The notes under the pieces are model-generated. The model had not been told where the DNA came from. It did not search any database and saw only the letters and a program-made list of their open reading frames with translations. From contig CAJOIW010000009.1 of the NCBI GenBank assembly GCA_905234845.1, positions 1 to 64,000 on the forward strand: a DNA stretch of 64,000 bases, read 5' to 3'. Positions 8,785-19,756 of the stretch are shown here, one piece after another. The translations under genes and the position numbers were made by a program. The stretch is from an uncultured Prevotella sp. Its GTDB lineage: Bacteria; Bacteroidota; Bacteroidia; Bacteroidales; Bacteroidaceae. Numbering within the stretch: the stretch's first letter is position 1; every line of letters begins with the position of its first letter.

Positions 8785-10131
8785 ATGAGTACGCTTACCG
8801 CGGCCATAGTAGTGGTCTTTATTATCGGCTATTTCTTCATAGCCATTGAGAGTGTAACAAAAGTGAACAAGGCAGCCATCGCGCTGCTGATGTTTGTGGC
8901 ATGTTGGACGTTGTTCATGATTGACCCAGGAGCCTATCTGCCCGAAGCATTGGGTGAGATGAAAGCCCAGGTGGTGAGCAGCGAGATAGAACGGCATCTG
9001 GGAAGCACGGCCACCACGCTGTTCTTCCTCATGGGTGCGATGACTATCGTCGAACTGGTAGATCAGAACGGTGGATTCAATTTCGTTCGCGACACCTTGC
9101 AGACCAAGTCGAAGCGTGCGCTGCTGTGGCGCATCGCCTTTATGACATTCATCCTCTCGGCCATTCTCGACAACCTCACCACGTCGATTGTGATGATCAT
9201 GATTCTGCGCAAGCTCGTGAGCGACAAGAAAGACCGACTCATCTATGCTGCGCTCGTGGTGATTGCCGCCAACTCGGGTGGTGCCTTCTCGCCCATCGGC
9301 GACGTAACCACCATCATGCTGTGGAACAAGGGCGTGATAACCGCCGCAGGTGTCATCATGGAGATCTTCATCCCGTCGCTCATATCGATGGTCATTCCCG
9401 CATGGATACTATCGCTATACTTGAAAGGCAATCTGAAATTCAACAAAGAGCAGGCACAGAGCTTTGCAGCCAGCGACCTGACCACCGCACAACGTAAGGT
9501 CATCTTCTTCCTCGGCGTGGGCGGTCTCATCTTCGTGCCTATCTTCAAGACCATCACCCACCTGCCGCCATTTATCGGTATCCTGCTCGTGCTCGGCATC
9601 CTCTGGACAGTGACCGAAGCCTTCTATGCCAGCCTGAAAGGCAAAGAGGAGAAGGGCGCTATGCACAAGCGCGTCACGCAGATGCTCAAGCGCATCGACA
9701 TGGCTACCATCCTGTTCTTCCTCGGCATCCTCATGGCCGTGGCGTGCCTTGAGACCATCGGCGTGCTCACCTCGCTGGGCAAGGGTCTCGACGTGGCATT
9801 TGAGGGTAATCACTACCTCGTGACAGGCATCATCGGTGTGCTCTCGTCAATTGTTGACAACGTGCCTCTTGTGGCCGGATGCATGGGCATGTATCCCGTA
9901 CAGGCAGCAGGCGACATGGCCGTCGACGGCATCTTCTGGCAACTACTGGCCTACTGTGCCGGTGTGGGTGGTTCGATGCTCATCATCGGATCGGCCGCAG
10001 GCGTGGTTGTGATGGGACTGGAGAAAATCACCTTCGGCTGGTACATGAAAAAGATCACATGGATAGCCTTTGTCGGCTACGTGGCTGGCATCTTCAGCTA
10101 CTGGCTCATCCGCACCTTCCTGTTCACTTAA
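8785..10131 (+). CDS. nhaD: NhaD-type Na+/H+ antiporter
   Basis: Multi-pass membrane protein with ILDNLTTSIVMIMILRKL and ANSGGAFSPIGDVTTIMLW motifs typical of NhaD. Confidence 0.9.
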   Translation: MSTLTAAIVVVFIIGYFFIAIESVTKVNKAAIALLMFVACWTLFMIDPGAYLPEALGEMKAQVVSSEIERHLGSTATTLFFLMGAMTIVELVDQNGGFNFVRDTLQTKSKRALLWRIAFMTFILSAILDNLTTSIVMIMILRKLVSDKKDRLIYAALVVIAANSGGAFSPIGDVTTIMLWNKGVITAAGVIMEIFIPSLISMVIPAWILSLYLKGNLKFNKEQAQSFAASDLTTAQRKVIFFLGVGGLIFVPIFKTITHLPPFIGILLVLGILWTVTEAFYASLKGKEEKGAMHKRVTQMLKRIDMATILFFLGILMAVACLETIGVLTSLGKGLDVAFEGNHYLVTGIIGVLSSIVDNVPLVAGCMGMYPVQAAGDMAVDGIFWQLLAYCAGVGGSMLIIGSAAGVVVMGLEKITFGWYMKKITWIAFVGYVAGIFSYWLIRTFLFT

Positions 10132-10184
10132 ACACATTAAACAGGGAAAAGACTGATTAACATCATATCAGTTTTCTTAATGAT

Positions 10185-10234
10185 GGTGGCATATATAATA
10201 AGGATGTAAAAAATGCGTTATTATATATGCCACC
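10185..10234. repeat. Long perfect hairpin (17-bp stem)
   Basis: GGTGGCATATATAATAA ... TTATTATATATGCCACC. Confidence 0.85.
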
Positions 10235-10304
10235 TCTCATTACAATGAGGTCCATCGAACACAAAAATCTGTTATGATGTTAATATGTTTCCTTCCATGT
10301 CATT

Positions 10305-12830
10305 ATGTATAAACGCCTAATATTTCTCGTCTTTATTTTCTGTGTAAGCCCGTTAGCATGTCTGCGGGCACAGACGGTCTTTGACAAGTTTTTTGCACAG
10401 GCACAGGCTTTCGACGAGGTATTCCCACGCGAGAAAGTCTATCTCCACTTCGACAACACCAGCTACTATCAAGGCGACACCATTCGCTACCAGGCTTTTG
10501 TAGTCGAGGCAAAGACGCTGCAGCCAAGCCACATCAGCCGTCCGCTCTATGTTGACTTTGCCGATCAGATGGGCAATGTGCACGAGCGGCAGATTGTAAA
10601 ACTCACCAACGGCATGGGCACAGGCCAGATCTCACTGGCCAACACCTTCTTCACCGGCTTCTACGAGGTGCGGGCCTATACAAAATGGATGCTTGCTTTC
10701 GGCGAAGACCCGCAATATTTCTCACGCACCTTCCCCATCTACCGCAAGCGACTTAGCCCTACCGAGCCACGCTCCATCGCTGAATACCGTATGGACAAAA
10801 GCATGATGCAACGGCCTGCAGAAAAGGTAAAGGGTCTGTCGGCACGGTTCTATCCCGAAGGCGGACAACTCGTGGAAGGCATCACCTCAGTGGTGGGTGT
10901 GGAGACATTCAATGCCGATTCGGGCTGGGTGAATATCAGCGGTTTTCTCTTAAACGAAAAAGGCGAGCGCACCACCCCGCTCGCCACCATTCACGATGGC
11001 ATGGGAACGTTTCTATACACCCCTGGTGCAACTCCCACTAAGGTTGAGTTCGACTATAACGGCAAGACTCACCGATTTACCCTTCCTGAAGCTAAAAAGG
11101 AAGGATTCGTCATGCGCGTCAATACCAAGCAAGACGAAATAGAAGTAAGAATTGATGCGGCAGGAAACAACCTCCCTACAGCCTTGTTTATTTTCTCGCA
11201 AGGCACACCCGTCAACTATATTCCCATCACCACACAGCATCTGCGCATTCCTGTAAAAGAATTGCCTGCAGGCGTTATCCGACTTTCACTGATTAACACA
11301 CAAGGTAAGACACTGGCTGACCGCTATTGCTTCGTCATGCCCGATGCGCAAGCACAGATACAAGTGAACACCGACAAACCCTACTATATGCCTCATGAGA
11401 AAGCCACTTGCCGCTTACGTCTCACCTCGGCCAATGGCCAACCACTGGCTGGCATACCCGTTGCATTGAGCATCCGCGACGGAATGGAAAACGACAGCGA
11501 AGACGATAGCAACAATATTCTCACCGACCTTCTGCTTACCTCCAACCTGCGTGGCTATATCCACCAGCCCGGATTCTACCTTTCCGACCGATCCGCACAA
11601 CGCAGGAAGTTACTCGACAACCTATTGCTCATACGCGGCCAAAGCCACTACGACCTCGGTGAAGCTATCGGCACGAAACCTTTCTCGCCACACTATCTGC
11701 CAGAAGAACAACTGACACTCTACGGACAGGTACACTCGTGGTTCGGCAAACAGCAGCGAGGCATCGGCGTGACCATTCTCGCACAAAACGACTCGGTGAA
11801 CATCGCAGGCAGCACCGTGACCGACTCACTCGGCTATTTCTCCGTACCCATCGACGACTTCACTGGTCGCATGGAAGCCCTCATACAGACCCGCTACGAA
11901 GGGAAACAGTTCAACCGCAATACCTCGGTGAGCCTATTCCGCAACTTCGAACCCCCGCTTCGCGCCCTCGATTATCGAGAGACACACCTCATAAAGGAAC
12001 AAGGGACAATGGACAATGGACAAGAGAATAGTCTCATCTCCAATGCCTTACTCGACTCACTCTACAATATTTCCGACAGTCTTTATGACGATGTAAAAGA
12101 AATTGAGGAGATAGTAGTCACGGCCAAGCGAAAACGCTACGACATCAATAAGGCCACGCAAGCCTTCGAACGTAACATCGTGGCTTACTATAACATACGG
12201 CAAATCGTTGACCGTATGCGCGACGAAGGTAAAACCGTGGTCGATGACCTCGGCTATCTGTTCTATCAGCTCAACCCCAAGAAATTCGACCGCGACGGCA
12301 CACGCTATGGCACAGCACCCCTGCGCTATAGCATCAACGGACAAAGCATCGACCAATCGTTTGTGAACCACAGCATCCTTGAGCGTGTCCAGACCGCCCT
12401 ACTCTACCAAGACCAGTTCCGCAAGACCTCCTACAGCTACGCCCCCGAGAACTATCGCGTGAAGGAAAACGAAATGCAGGACTTTTTCACCCACTCCGCC
12501 GCCGAAACCGACACCATCAACTTTGGACAACAGCGCGAGACCTACATCCGCTGCGACCTTACCGTTGACCCAGGCTTCGAGGCATGGCGCAGTTATAAAC
12601 CAACTCACGGCATCCGCCACACTTACATACAAGGATATGAAAATCCCCTCCCAACTTCCCAGGGAGGAAGAGGAGAGGGAATGTTCGTAACTGATGAGAA
12701 TGGCGAAATCGTTGTCGAAGTCCAAACCGGCAACAACCCAACCTTCCTGCTTATCTCAGCTGAAGCCCTTGCCAACGGCAAGCCTACTGCCACCTCCGTG
12801 AAGAGTATCTCCGTAGGTAAAAAGCCATAA
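10305..12830 (+). CDS. Large secreted macroglobulin (MG2)-like / regulatory-domain surface protein
   Basis: Signal peptide; FPREKVYLHFDNTSYYQGDTIRYQAFVV pattern; later EIEEIVVTAKRKR plug-like segment. Confidence 0.7.
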   Translation: MYKRLIFLVFIFCVSPLACLRAQTVFDKFFAQAQAFDEVFPREKVYLHFDNTSYYQGDTIRYQAFVVEAKTLQPSHISRPLYVDFADQMGNVHERQIVKLTNGMGTGQISLANTFFTGFYEVRAYTKWMLAFGEDPQYFSRTFPIYRKRLSPTEPRSIAEYRMDKSMMQRPAEKVKGLSARFYPEGGQLVEGITSVVGVETFNADSGWVNISGFLLNEKGERTTPLATIHDGMGTFLYTPGATPTKVEFDYNGKTHRFTLPEAKKEGFVMRVNTKQDEIEVRIDAAGNNLPTALFIFSQGTPVNYIPITTQHLRIPVKELPAGVIRLSLINTQGKTLADRYCFVMPDAQAQIQVNTDKPYYMPHEKATCRLRLTSANGQPLAGIPVALSIRDGMENDSEDDSNNILTDLLLTSNLRGYIHQPGFYLSDRSAQRRKLLDNLLLIRGQSHYDLGEAIGTKPFSPHYLPEEQLTLYGQVHSWFGKQQRGIGVTILAQNDSVNIAGSTVTDSLGYFSVPIDDFTGRMEALIQTRYEGKQFNRNTSVSLFRNFEPPLRALDYRETHLIKEQGTMDNGQENSLISNALLDSLYNISDSLYDDVKEIEEIVVTAKRKRYDINKATQAFERNIVAYYNIRQIVDRMRDEGKTVVDDLGYLFYQLNPKKFDRDGTRYGTAPLRYSINGQSIDQSFVNHSILERVQTALLYQDQFRKTSYSYAPENYRVKENEMQDFFTHSAAETDTINFGQQRETYIRCDLTVDPGFEAWRSYKPTHGIRHTYIQGYENPLPTSQGGRGEGMFVTDENGEIVVEVQTGNNPTFLLISAEALANGKPTATSVKSISVGKKP

Positions 12831-12908
12831 GGTCAAGGAGGTTTTTGCCAATTTAGTGTTTGAAAGAAAAATCGGCAAAACGCTTTCCATTACGTTTTTG
12901 GCTTTGCC

Positions 12909-13868
12909 TCAAACAAACGTCTCGAGAAATTTCAACGTCCCATCAATGTGCAACTGCTGAACCATAGCGGGAACGAGCAGTGTCTCGCCCTGACGCAGGC
13001 TGATGGTCTGGCCATCTGCAGTGACGGAGGCCTCACCCTTGAGAGCGATAAGGATAACAAACGAGTCGAGGTCGGAGTAATCGAGTGTCATGGGTTCGTC
13101 GAGGTCGTAGACGGCAGTGGTGAAGTATGGACAGCTGACGAGGGGCACGCCCTGGTTCTTCTCGGGCGAGTAGCTTGTGCGGTAGTCGTCCTCTACATGG
13201 TAGTCAATGCTCTCGGCGGCCAGCTCGGTGTGCAGCTCGCGGTAGTTGCCGTCCTTGTCCTTGCGCTTGAAGTCGTAGATGCGGTAGGTGACGTCGCTGG
13301 TCTGCTGAATCTCGGCCAGAAAGCAGCCGGTGCCGATGGCGTGGATGCGGCCGGCGGGCAGGAAGAAGCAGTCGCCCTCTTTGACGCTGTACTGTGCCAG
13401 TGCGTCGCATATCGTGTCGTCCTCCACCATCTGCTTGTATTGCTCGGGGGTGATGGTCTTCTTCAGTCCGCTGTAGAGCTTGGCGTCGGGAGCCGAGTCC
13501 ATGAGGTACCACATCTCGGTCTTGCCCCTCGACTTGCCCTGCCGGTGTGCAATCTCGTCGGTGGGATGCACCTGGATGGACAGGTCTTGGCGAGCATCGA
13601 TAAACTTGATGAGCAGCGGAAACTCGTTGCCGAAGCGGGCGTAATTGTCGCGGCCCACCAGTTTCTCCTTCAGCTCGGCCACAAGGTCGTTGAGCTTCCT
13701 GCCGGCATATTCGCCTTCGCTGACGATTGTCTCGTTGTCTTTCACTCCGGAGATTTCCCAGCTCTCTCCAACGTTCTCAAGCTTGTCGTGCAGATGCTTG
13801 AAAGGAATAATCTTGTCGCCGCCCCAAAGCGTTTGCTTCAGCAGCGCATTGAATTTTATCGGTTGCAT
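12909..13868 (-). CDS. manA: Mannose-6-phosphate isomerase, class I
   Basis: LKQTLWGGDKI, GESWEISG, SIQVHPTDEIAH, GKTEMWYLMD, FFLPAGRIHAIGTGCFLAEIQQTSDVTYRIYDF. Confidence 0.93.
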   Translation of the reverse strand: MQPIKFNALLKQTLWGGDKIIPFKHLHDKLENVGESWEISGVKDNETIVSEGEYAGRKLNDLVAELKEKLVGRDNYARFGNEFPLLIKFIDARQDLSIQVHPTDEIAHRQGKSRGKTEMWYLMDSAPDAKLYSGLKKTITPEQYKQMVEDDTICDALAQYSVKEGDCFFLPAGRIHAIGTGCFLAEIQQTSDVTYRIYDFKRKDKDGNYRELHTELAAESIDYHVEDDYRTSYSPEKNQGVPLVSCPYFTTAVYDLDEPMTLDYSDLDSFVILIALKGEASVTADGQTISLRQGETLLVPAMVQQLHIDGTLKFLETFV

Positions 13869-14210
13869 ATATAAATGTTGAAATGTTGAACGGTTGAATG
13901 ATTGTAATGTTGAAATAAGTCTATCTCCGACTCCTCCCTGAAGGGAAGGGCGCTTTCGGATGCAAAGATACAAAAAAACGTTTACATATCGCAGTGTTGT
14001 CCGAAATAAATTCAACCTGTGCAGGGATTTTCAGATGAAAATGGCGATAAGTGTCAAGCAGAAGAATAAAGTCGGCCTCCGTCTTTTGTGAACAAATCTT
14101 AACAACTGAGGTGAAACATATATCGTTTGCCTCATGAAATGTTAACGCGCCATTTTCGTTTTAACACTTCACTTAGCCCCCCTAAATTAGGGGATTGGGG
14201 GTATCTAACG

Positions 14211-14262
14211 TCCCTTTCACTCCCCTTTCACTCCCCTTTCACTCCCCTTTCACTCCCCTTCA
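14211..14262. repeat. 11-bp tandem repeat (CCCTTTCACTC)
   Basis: Direct reading: ccctttcactc repeated more than four times. Confidence 0.9.
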
Positions 14263-14266
14263 TTTC

Positions 14267-14376
14267 CGAAACATATATGTTTCACCCTCTAAAAGACCGT
14301 GTTTTGGGTGGTAAAAGATAAGCTTTCGGGGTGCAAAAGACGGTCTTTTGCAACCCGAAACATATATCTTTCGGAA
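14267..14376. repeat. Cluster of short odd palindromes (GAAAnnnnnnnTTTC type)
   Basis: GAAACATATATGTTTC, AAAAGATAAGCTTTC, CAAAAGACGGTCTTTTG, GAAACATATATCTTTC. Confidence 0.8.
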
Positions 14377-14408
14377 GTGATAAGTGAAAAGTGAGAAGTG
14401 ACAAGTAT
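14374..14408. repeat. 7-nt tandem repeat
   Basis: gaagtga/taagtga/aaagtga/gaagtga/caagtat. Confidence 0.85.
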
Positions 14409-14657
14409 TGAAACGCACTGATTTGCAGCGGTTTATAAATCGTCAGCCAGAATCGCTCGTTTTGATGTCTTTGGTCAACAACCCCACCTCCACCATTTCG
14501 GTCGATTCTCGACGTTAAAATTTCTCAGCCAAGACGGATTTTTTTAACACTTTTACGCGGAATAACCACAATGAAGGGGGCATCATAATTCCTCCCCTAC
14601 ATACAAATGGAGATTTCCGTGTTTCTCCGTGTTCATCCGTTGCTGATTATGCGAGGT

Positions 14658-16115
14658 TTACGCTTCGCGCCAGAAGTTGCGGGTGAACAGCACGAGGACG
14701 GTCATGATTTCGAGACGTCCCATGAGCATGAGCAGACAGAGAATCCACTTGATGTGCACGGGCAGGACTGCCCACGACATGACGGGGCCTATCTGTGTGC
14801 CGAGCGTGGGTCCGACGTTGCCCACGCAGCTCAGGGCGATGGTAACCGAGTTGGTGTTGTCGATGCCCGACATGATCATCACGGTGGCGGTGAAGAGCAC
14901 CATGAGCATGGTGAGGGCGAAGAAGGCGAAGAGTGCGACGAGCTTCGACTGCGGGATGTTCTGGCCGTTGACTCTGACGGGCAGCACGGCGTTGGGATGC
15001 AGTATCTGTCGGAAACTGTTGCGCACCACCTTCAGCAGCATGACGCCACGCACGCATTTCAGTCCGCCGCTGGTGCTGCCGGCGCAGGCACCGAGATACA
15101 TCACCACGCCGAGGATGACCCAGGTGATGTGGGGCCACTGGCCGGCATCCTCGTTGAACATGCCGGTGGTGGTCATGAACGAGACTACCTGGAACAATGC
15201 GCTGCGGAAGGCGTGCTCGATGTCGTAGCCCATGCGGGTGAAGAGCAGGTACATAATCCATGCGGTGGCTATGAAGAGCACGCTGACGTAGAATTTGAAC
15301 TCAGAGTTCTTCAGCAGCGACTTGAAGCGGAGTTTGAAGATGCTGACGTAGAGCAGCGTGAAGTTGATGCCCGAGAGAAACTGGAAGAGGATGGAGATGT
15401 AGTCGATTGATGCCGAGTGGAAATACTCGGTGCTGTCGTTGTGGATGGCGAAGCCGCCGGTGGCCGTGGTGGTCATGGAGTAGTTGGAGGCCTCGAACCA
15501 GTTCATGCCGACTGCCCAGTACGACAGGGCGCAGCCTGCGGTGAGCAGCACGTAGATGGTCCAGATCCACTTGGCCGAGGTGGTGAGTCGCGGGTGTACC
15601 TTTGCGCGTATGGGGCCGGTGGCCTCGGCGGCAAACACCTTCACGCTTCCTCCCACGAGCGAGGGGATGATGGCGATGGTGAAGAACACGATTCCCAGTC
15701 CGCCTATCCACTGTGTGAGCGAGCGCCAGAACAGGATGGCGTGGGGCAGACGCTCCACGTCGTCGAGTATGGTGGCGCCGGTGGTGGTGAAGCCCGACAT
15801 GGTTTCGAAGAAGGCGTCGGTGACGTTGGTGATGCTGCCGTGGAAGAGAAAGGGAAACATGCCGAAGAAGGAGAAGATGACCCACGAGGCGGTGACCACC
15901 AGATAGGCGTCGCGCCGGCTGAGCGTGTTCTCGGCATTGCGTCCGGCAAAGAGCAGGAGGAAGGCGCAACCCGACGTGAGCAACATCGACAGCAGGAAGG
16001 CGAGGTCGTCGTCTTCCTGATACCAGAAGGCTATTGCTGCGCACAGAGCCATGAAGAAGGCTTCGATGAACAGCAGCGAACCGATGATTTTTGATGTGAT
16101 ACGGAAGTTTACCAT
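14658..16115 (-). CDS. trkH: TrkH-type potassium uptake membrane subunit
   Basis: TVTDAFFETMSGFTTTGATIL, SLTQWIGGLGIVFF, TTTGMFNEDAGQWP, AGSTSGGLK(C) pore motifs. Confidence 0.93.
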   Translation of the reverse strand: MVNFRITSKIIGSLLFIEAFFMALCAAIAFWYQEDDDLAFLLSMLLTSGCAFLLLFAGRNAENTLSRRDAYLVVTASWVIFSFFGMFPFLFHGSITNVTDAFFETMSGFTTTGATILDDVERLPHAILFWRSLTQWIGGLGIVFFTIAIIPSLVGGSVKVFAAEATGPIRAKVHPRLTTSAKWIWTIYVLLTAGCALSYWAVGMNWFEASNYSMTTTATGGFAIHNDSTEYFHSASIDYISILFQFLSGINFTLLYVSIFKLRFKSLLKNSEFKFYVSVLFIATAWIMYLLFTRMGYDIEHAFRSALFQVVSFMTTTGMFNEDAGQWPHITWVILGVVMYLGACAGSTSGGLKCVRGVMLLKVVRNSFRQILHPNAVLPVRVNGQNIPQSKLVALFAFFALTMLMVLFTATVMIMSGIDNTNSVTIALSCVGNVGPTLGTQIGPVMSWAVLPVHIKWILCLLMLMGRLEIMTVLVLFTRNFWREA

Positions 16116-16122
16116 ATTACAT

Positions 16123-17478
16123 TCACCATATACTATGTTTAAAATATTTCTCTATGCTGCTCAGCTTTTGCGCATGACAGAAGACCATGACGGAGTCGCC
16201 GGCCTGAATCTGGGTGTTACCTGAGACGAGCATGCCCTCGCCGTCGCGCACGATGCCACCGATGGTGATGCCGTTGGGCAGGTTCAGGTCGCGTACGAGC
16301 TTCTTCGTCACGCGCGATCCGCTCTCGGGGATAAACTCGGCCACGTCGGCATTGGCGCTGGTGATGAAGTGCACGTTGTGGACATTCACGTCGAACATCA
16401 TCTGGTAGATGTGAGAGGCGGCAATAACTTTCTTGTTGATGACGGTACCAATGTCGAGACTCTCAGCCATCGTCGCATAGTCGAGGTTTTCCACCATGGC
16501 GACAGTCTTCCTCACACCCAGTCGCTTGGCGGCAAGGCAGGCGAGAATATTGGTCTCTGCGTTACCACTCAGCGAGACGAAAGCCTGCGTATTGCGGATA
16601 CCCTCCTCGGTAAGTAGGGGGATGTCGCGCCCGTCACCATTGATGATGAGGGCTTGTCCGTCTTCGAGCACGTCGTTAAGGTGTTCACAGCGTGCCGTGT
16701 CGGACTCAATGATTTTCACCTTCATGTACTCGGGCATCTGGCGCACTGCTCTCACAGCGGTTTTTCCACCACCCATAATCATCACGTTCTTCACGTCGGC
16801 ATACTGCTCTTTGCCCACAATCTTACGGATGTAGGGAATATAGGGCTTTGTAGTCATAAAATAGGCGAGGTCGTAAAGCTGCAACTCGTCGTTGCCGCCA
16901 GGGATAATGGTGTCCTGACCACGCTTGATGGCTACAATATGATACGGATCGTCGGGTCCGCACAGTTCGCGAAGTGGCCTGTTCATGATTTCGCAAGTCT
17001 CGCGTATCTTGATGCCGAGCATAATGAGAGCGCCGTCGTGGACGTCCCACCGTTGTCTGACCCACGACATCTTCAGTCCGGCGATGATATCGCGCGCAGC
17101 GAGCTGCTCTGGGTAGATGAGCTGGTCGATGCCCATCTTGGCAAAGAATGCCTGCATCTCGGGCTCCATGTATTCAGACTTGTCTATCTTCGCTACGGTT
17201 TTCTTCGTACCGAGAGCCTTGGCCAACATACAGGCGCTCATGTTGAGACTTTCGTTGGGTGTGACGGCGATGAAAAGGTCGGCGTGGCTCACACCCGCCT
17301 CTTTCAACGCCTTGATACTATTTGGCGGAGCATGCATGGTGAGCAGATCGTAATTGGAGCCTACCTGCGCAAGTTTCTCCTCACTCTCATCGATGAGCGT
17401 AATATCCTCGTTGTCGCGAGCGAGCAACATGGCGAGATGCGTACCGATGGCATATGCGCCGCAGATGATTATTTTCAT
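16123..17478 (-). CDS. trkA: TrkA potassium uptake regulatory protein
   Basis: Two Rossmann halves ([58 protein letters not shown]) with TrkA_C-like segments; adjacent to trkH. Confidence 0.92.
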   Translation of the reverse strand: MKIIICGAYAIGTHLAMLLARDNEDITLIDESEEKLAQVGSNYDLLTMHAPPNSIKALKEAGVSHADLFIAVTPNESLNMSACMLAKALGTKKTVAKIDKSEYMEPEMQAFFAKMGIDQLIYPEQLAARDIIAGLKMSWVRQRWDVHDGALIMLGIKIRETCEIMNRPLRELCGPDDPYHIVAIKRGQDTIIPGGNDELQLYDLAYFMTTKPYIPYIRKIVGKEQYADVKNVMIMGGGKTAVRAVRQMPEYMKVKIIESDTARCEHLNDVLEDGQALIINGDGRDIPLLTEEGIRNTQAFVSLSGNAETNILACLAAKRLGVRKTVAMVENLDYATMAESLDIGTVINKKVIAASHIYQMMFDVNVHNVHFITSANADVAEFIPESGSRVTKKLVRDLNLPNGITIGGIVRDGEGMLVSGNTQIQAGDSVMVFCHAQKLSSIEKYFKHSIW

Positions 17479-19385
17479 ATATTATCAATTATCACTTTTG
17501 CTAAACTTTCTATGTCGAGACCAACAAGTTTTCGTAATTCGCTGACTGTGCCGTGCGTCACAAAGTGATCGGGCAGTCCGAGGCGGATAATGTTTGGATG
17601 ATAATCATGGTCTGACATCCATTCGAGCACCGCCGAGCCAAATCCGCCCGTGCGCACACCGTCCTCTATGGTGATGATGCGGTCAAAGGTATCGGCCACC
17701 TCTTGCAGAATGTTCTCATCAAGAGGTTTAAGGAAGCGCATGTCATAATGAGCGAAATTGCCTTCAATCTTTTCCACCTCTTTACCTATCGGGCCGATGG
17801 AAAGTACAGCTACGCCTTTGTAGGGCGAGAGATTACTATTCTCTTGCTCCTTGCACCTTGCGCCTTGTCCCTTTCTCAGACACCTTCCAGTACCTATCTT
17901 CACTTCTTCCAACGGACAGCGCCAATCGACGATTGAACCGCGGCCGCGCGGATAACGGATGACAAACGGTCCGCTGTCTTGCTTAGAGGCGGTGAACATC
18001 AGCTTGCGCAACTCATGCTCATCCATAGGCGAGGAGATGATAGCATTCGGAATAGGCCGTAGCGCTGCCATATCGAAAGCTCCATGATGAGTCGCACCGT
18101 CCTCTCCCACGAGTCCTGCACGGTCAAGACAGATAACAACCGGCAATCGAAGCAGTGCCGTGTCGTGGATGATATTGTCGTAAGCACGCTGGGCAAAAGC
18201 CGAGTAGATATTACAAAACGGCCGCATACCCTCCTTCGCCAATCCTCCGGAGAATGTCACTGCATGCCCCTCAGCTATACCCACGTCGAACGTGCGCTCA
18301 GGCATCTTCTCCATCATGATGCTCATCGAGCAGCCTGTAGGCATGGCGGGTGTAATACCGACAATGCGCTCATCACGCTCAGCGAGCTCGAGCAGCGTCT
18401 TACCGAAGACATCCTGAAAGCGCGGCGGCAGGTTGCCGTCGTCACCCGTGATACGTTCGCCCGTGTCGGGATCGAACTTCCCTGGGGCATGCCATAGCGT
18501 CTGGCTCTTCTCCGCAGGCTCGTAGCCCTTGCCCTTCGTAGTATGCAGGTGAAGCAACTTCGGTCCGCGCATATTCTTTATCTGCCGGAGCACACGCACT
18601 ATCTCCTTCACATCGTGCCCATCCATAGGTCCGAAATAACGGATATTCATGCCTTCAAAGATATTCTGTTGATTGGTCAACGCCGACTTTAGGGCGTTAT
18701 TGAAGCGCAGGATGCGGTTCTTGCGGCGGTCGGTGAGGTAACCACGCTGTCCTAGCCATTTGGAGGCCTTGAAACGCAGGCGGTTATATGTGGCGTTGGT
18801 GTCGAGATTGAGCAGGTATTTCTCCATGCCTCCAACGGCACGGTCAATCGACATATCGTTGTCATTAAGCACAATGAGCAGGTTGTTTGCCGTCGACGAG
18901 ACATTGTTCAACCCCTCGAAGGCCAATCCTCCACTCATCGCCCCGTCGCCGATAATCGCTACCACCTTTCTGGATGATGGATTGTTTGCCACCGCCATAC
19001 CGAGGGCTGCCGAAATACTGTTCGAGGCATGTCCGCAGGCAAACGTGTCATACTCGCTCTCCTCGGGTGAGGGGAAGGGTCTGATGCCGCCCAGCCTGCG
19101 ATTAGTATGAAACTGTTCGAGTCGCCCCGTTAACATCTTATGCCCGTAGGCCTGATGTCCCACGTCCCACACCAACCGATCGTCGGGTGTATTGAAAACG
19201 TAGTGCAGCGCCACCGTCAACTCCACAGCGCCAAGCGACGAGGCGAAGTGTCCGGGGTTCACCGCACACTCCTCAATAATACGCCGCCGCAATTCATCGC
19301 ACACCTGCGGCAACTGCTCCACGCTCAGTTTTCGCAAGTCTTTCGGCGAGCCAATCTGCGACAAAAGAAGTTCTTCACTCTTCAT
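17475..19385 (-). CDS. dxs: 1-deoxy-D-xylulose-5-phosphate synthase
   Basis: [64 protein letters not shown]; start set at MKSEELL. Confidence 0.93.
   Translation of the reverse strand: MKSEELLLSQIGSPKDLRKLSVEQLPQVCDELRRRIIEECAVNPGHFASSLGAVELTVALHYVFNTPDDRLVWDVGHQAYGHKMLTGRLEQFHTNRRLGGIRPFPSPEESEYDTFACGHASNSISAALGMAVANNPSSRKVVAIIGDGAMSGGLAFEGLNNVSSTANNLLIVLNDNDMSIDRAVGGMEKYLLNLDTNATYNRLRFKASKWLGQRGYLTDRRKNRILRFNNALKSALTNQQNIFEGMNIRYFGPMDGHDVKEIVRVLRQIKNMRGPKLLHLHTTKGKGYEPAEKSQTLWHAPGKFDPDTGERITGDDGNLPPRFQDVFGKTLLELAERDERIVGITPAMPTGCSMSIMMEKMPERTFDVGIAEGHAVTFSGGLAKEGMRPFCNIYSAFAQRAYDNIIHDTALLRLPVVICLDRAGLVGEDGATHHGAFDMAALRPIPNAIISSPMDEHELRKLMFTASKQDSGPFVIRYPRGRGSIVDWRCPLEEVKIGTGRCLRKGQGARCKEQENSNLSPYKGVAVLSIGPIGKEVEKIEGNFAHYDMRFLKPLDENILQEVADTFDRIITIEDGVRTGGFGSAVLEWMSDHDYHPNIIRLGLPDHFVTHGTVSELRKLVGLDIESLAKVIIDNI
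17843..17877. repeat. 7-nt tandem repeat inside dxs
   Basis: cttgctc/cttgcac/cttgcgc/cttgtcc/ctttctc. Confidence 0.9.
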
Positions 19386-19756
19386 TTCGGGGGCAAAGGT
19401 ACGAAAATTCCGATTAAGCAAAAAGAAAAGTAATGGATTTCTTTTCTTAAACATGAGGAATTTATGCAAGGGCAGAGCCAAAGGTACAATTATCTGAGCG
19501 AAAACTTAAATAAAATTTGGTTATTCGCTCACTTAATCGTACCTTTGCAGAAAATCTAGCTACATCCGGCAGAAATTTAATAAATAGCGTTATGGCAAGA
19601 ATATGGAAACTCGACAGAGACCGACTTGACAATACCGTCAGTGAGCGCAAAGACGGTGAGCGAACCGATGTATTCACCGATTTTATGATTGCCAGTGACA
19701 AAATAAAAGCGAACAAACGCATAAACAAAGAGATCGTCATAGAAGAAAAAAGAAAT

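Noticed and set aside
12948-13874. 308-aa plus-strand ORF opposite manA
   Set aside because: Shadow ORF of a well-supported gene.
13869-14015. 49-aa N-terminal extension of ManA
   Set aside because: Encoded by repetitive intergenic sequence; MQPIKFNALLKQTLWGG is the normal ManA start.
14607-15410. 267-aa plus-strand ORF opposite trkH
   Set aside because: His/Glu/Gly-rich antisense translation, no domain signal.
16654-17568. 304-aa plus-strand ORF opposite trkA
   Set aside because: Shadow ORF of a well-supported gene.
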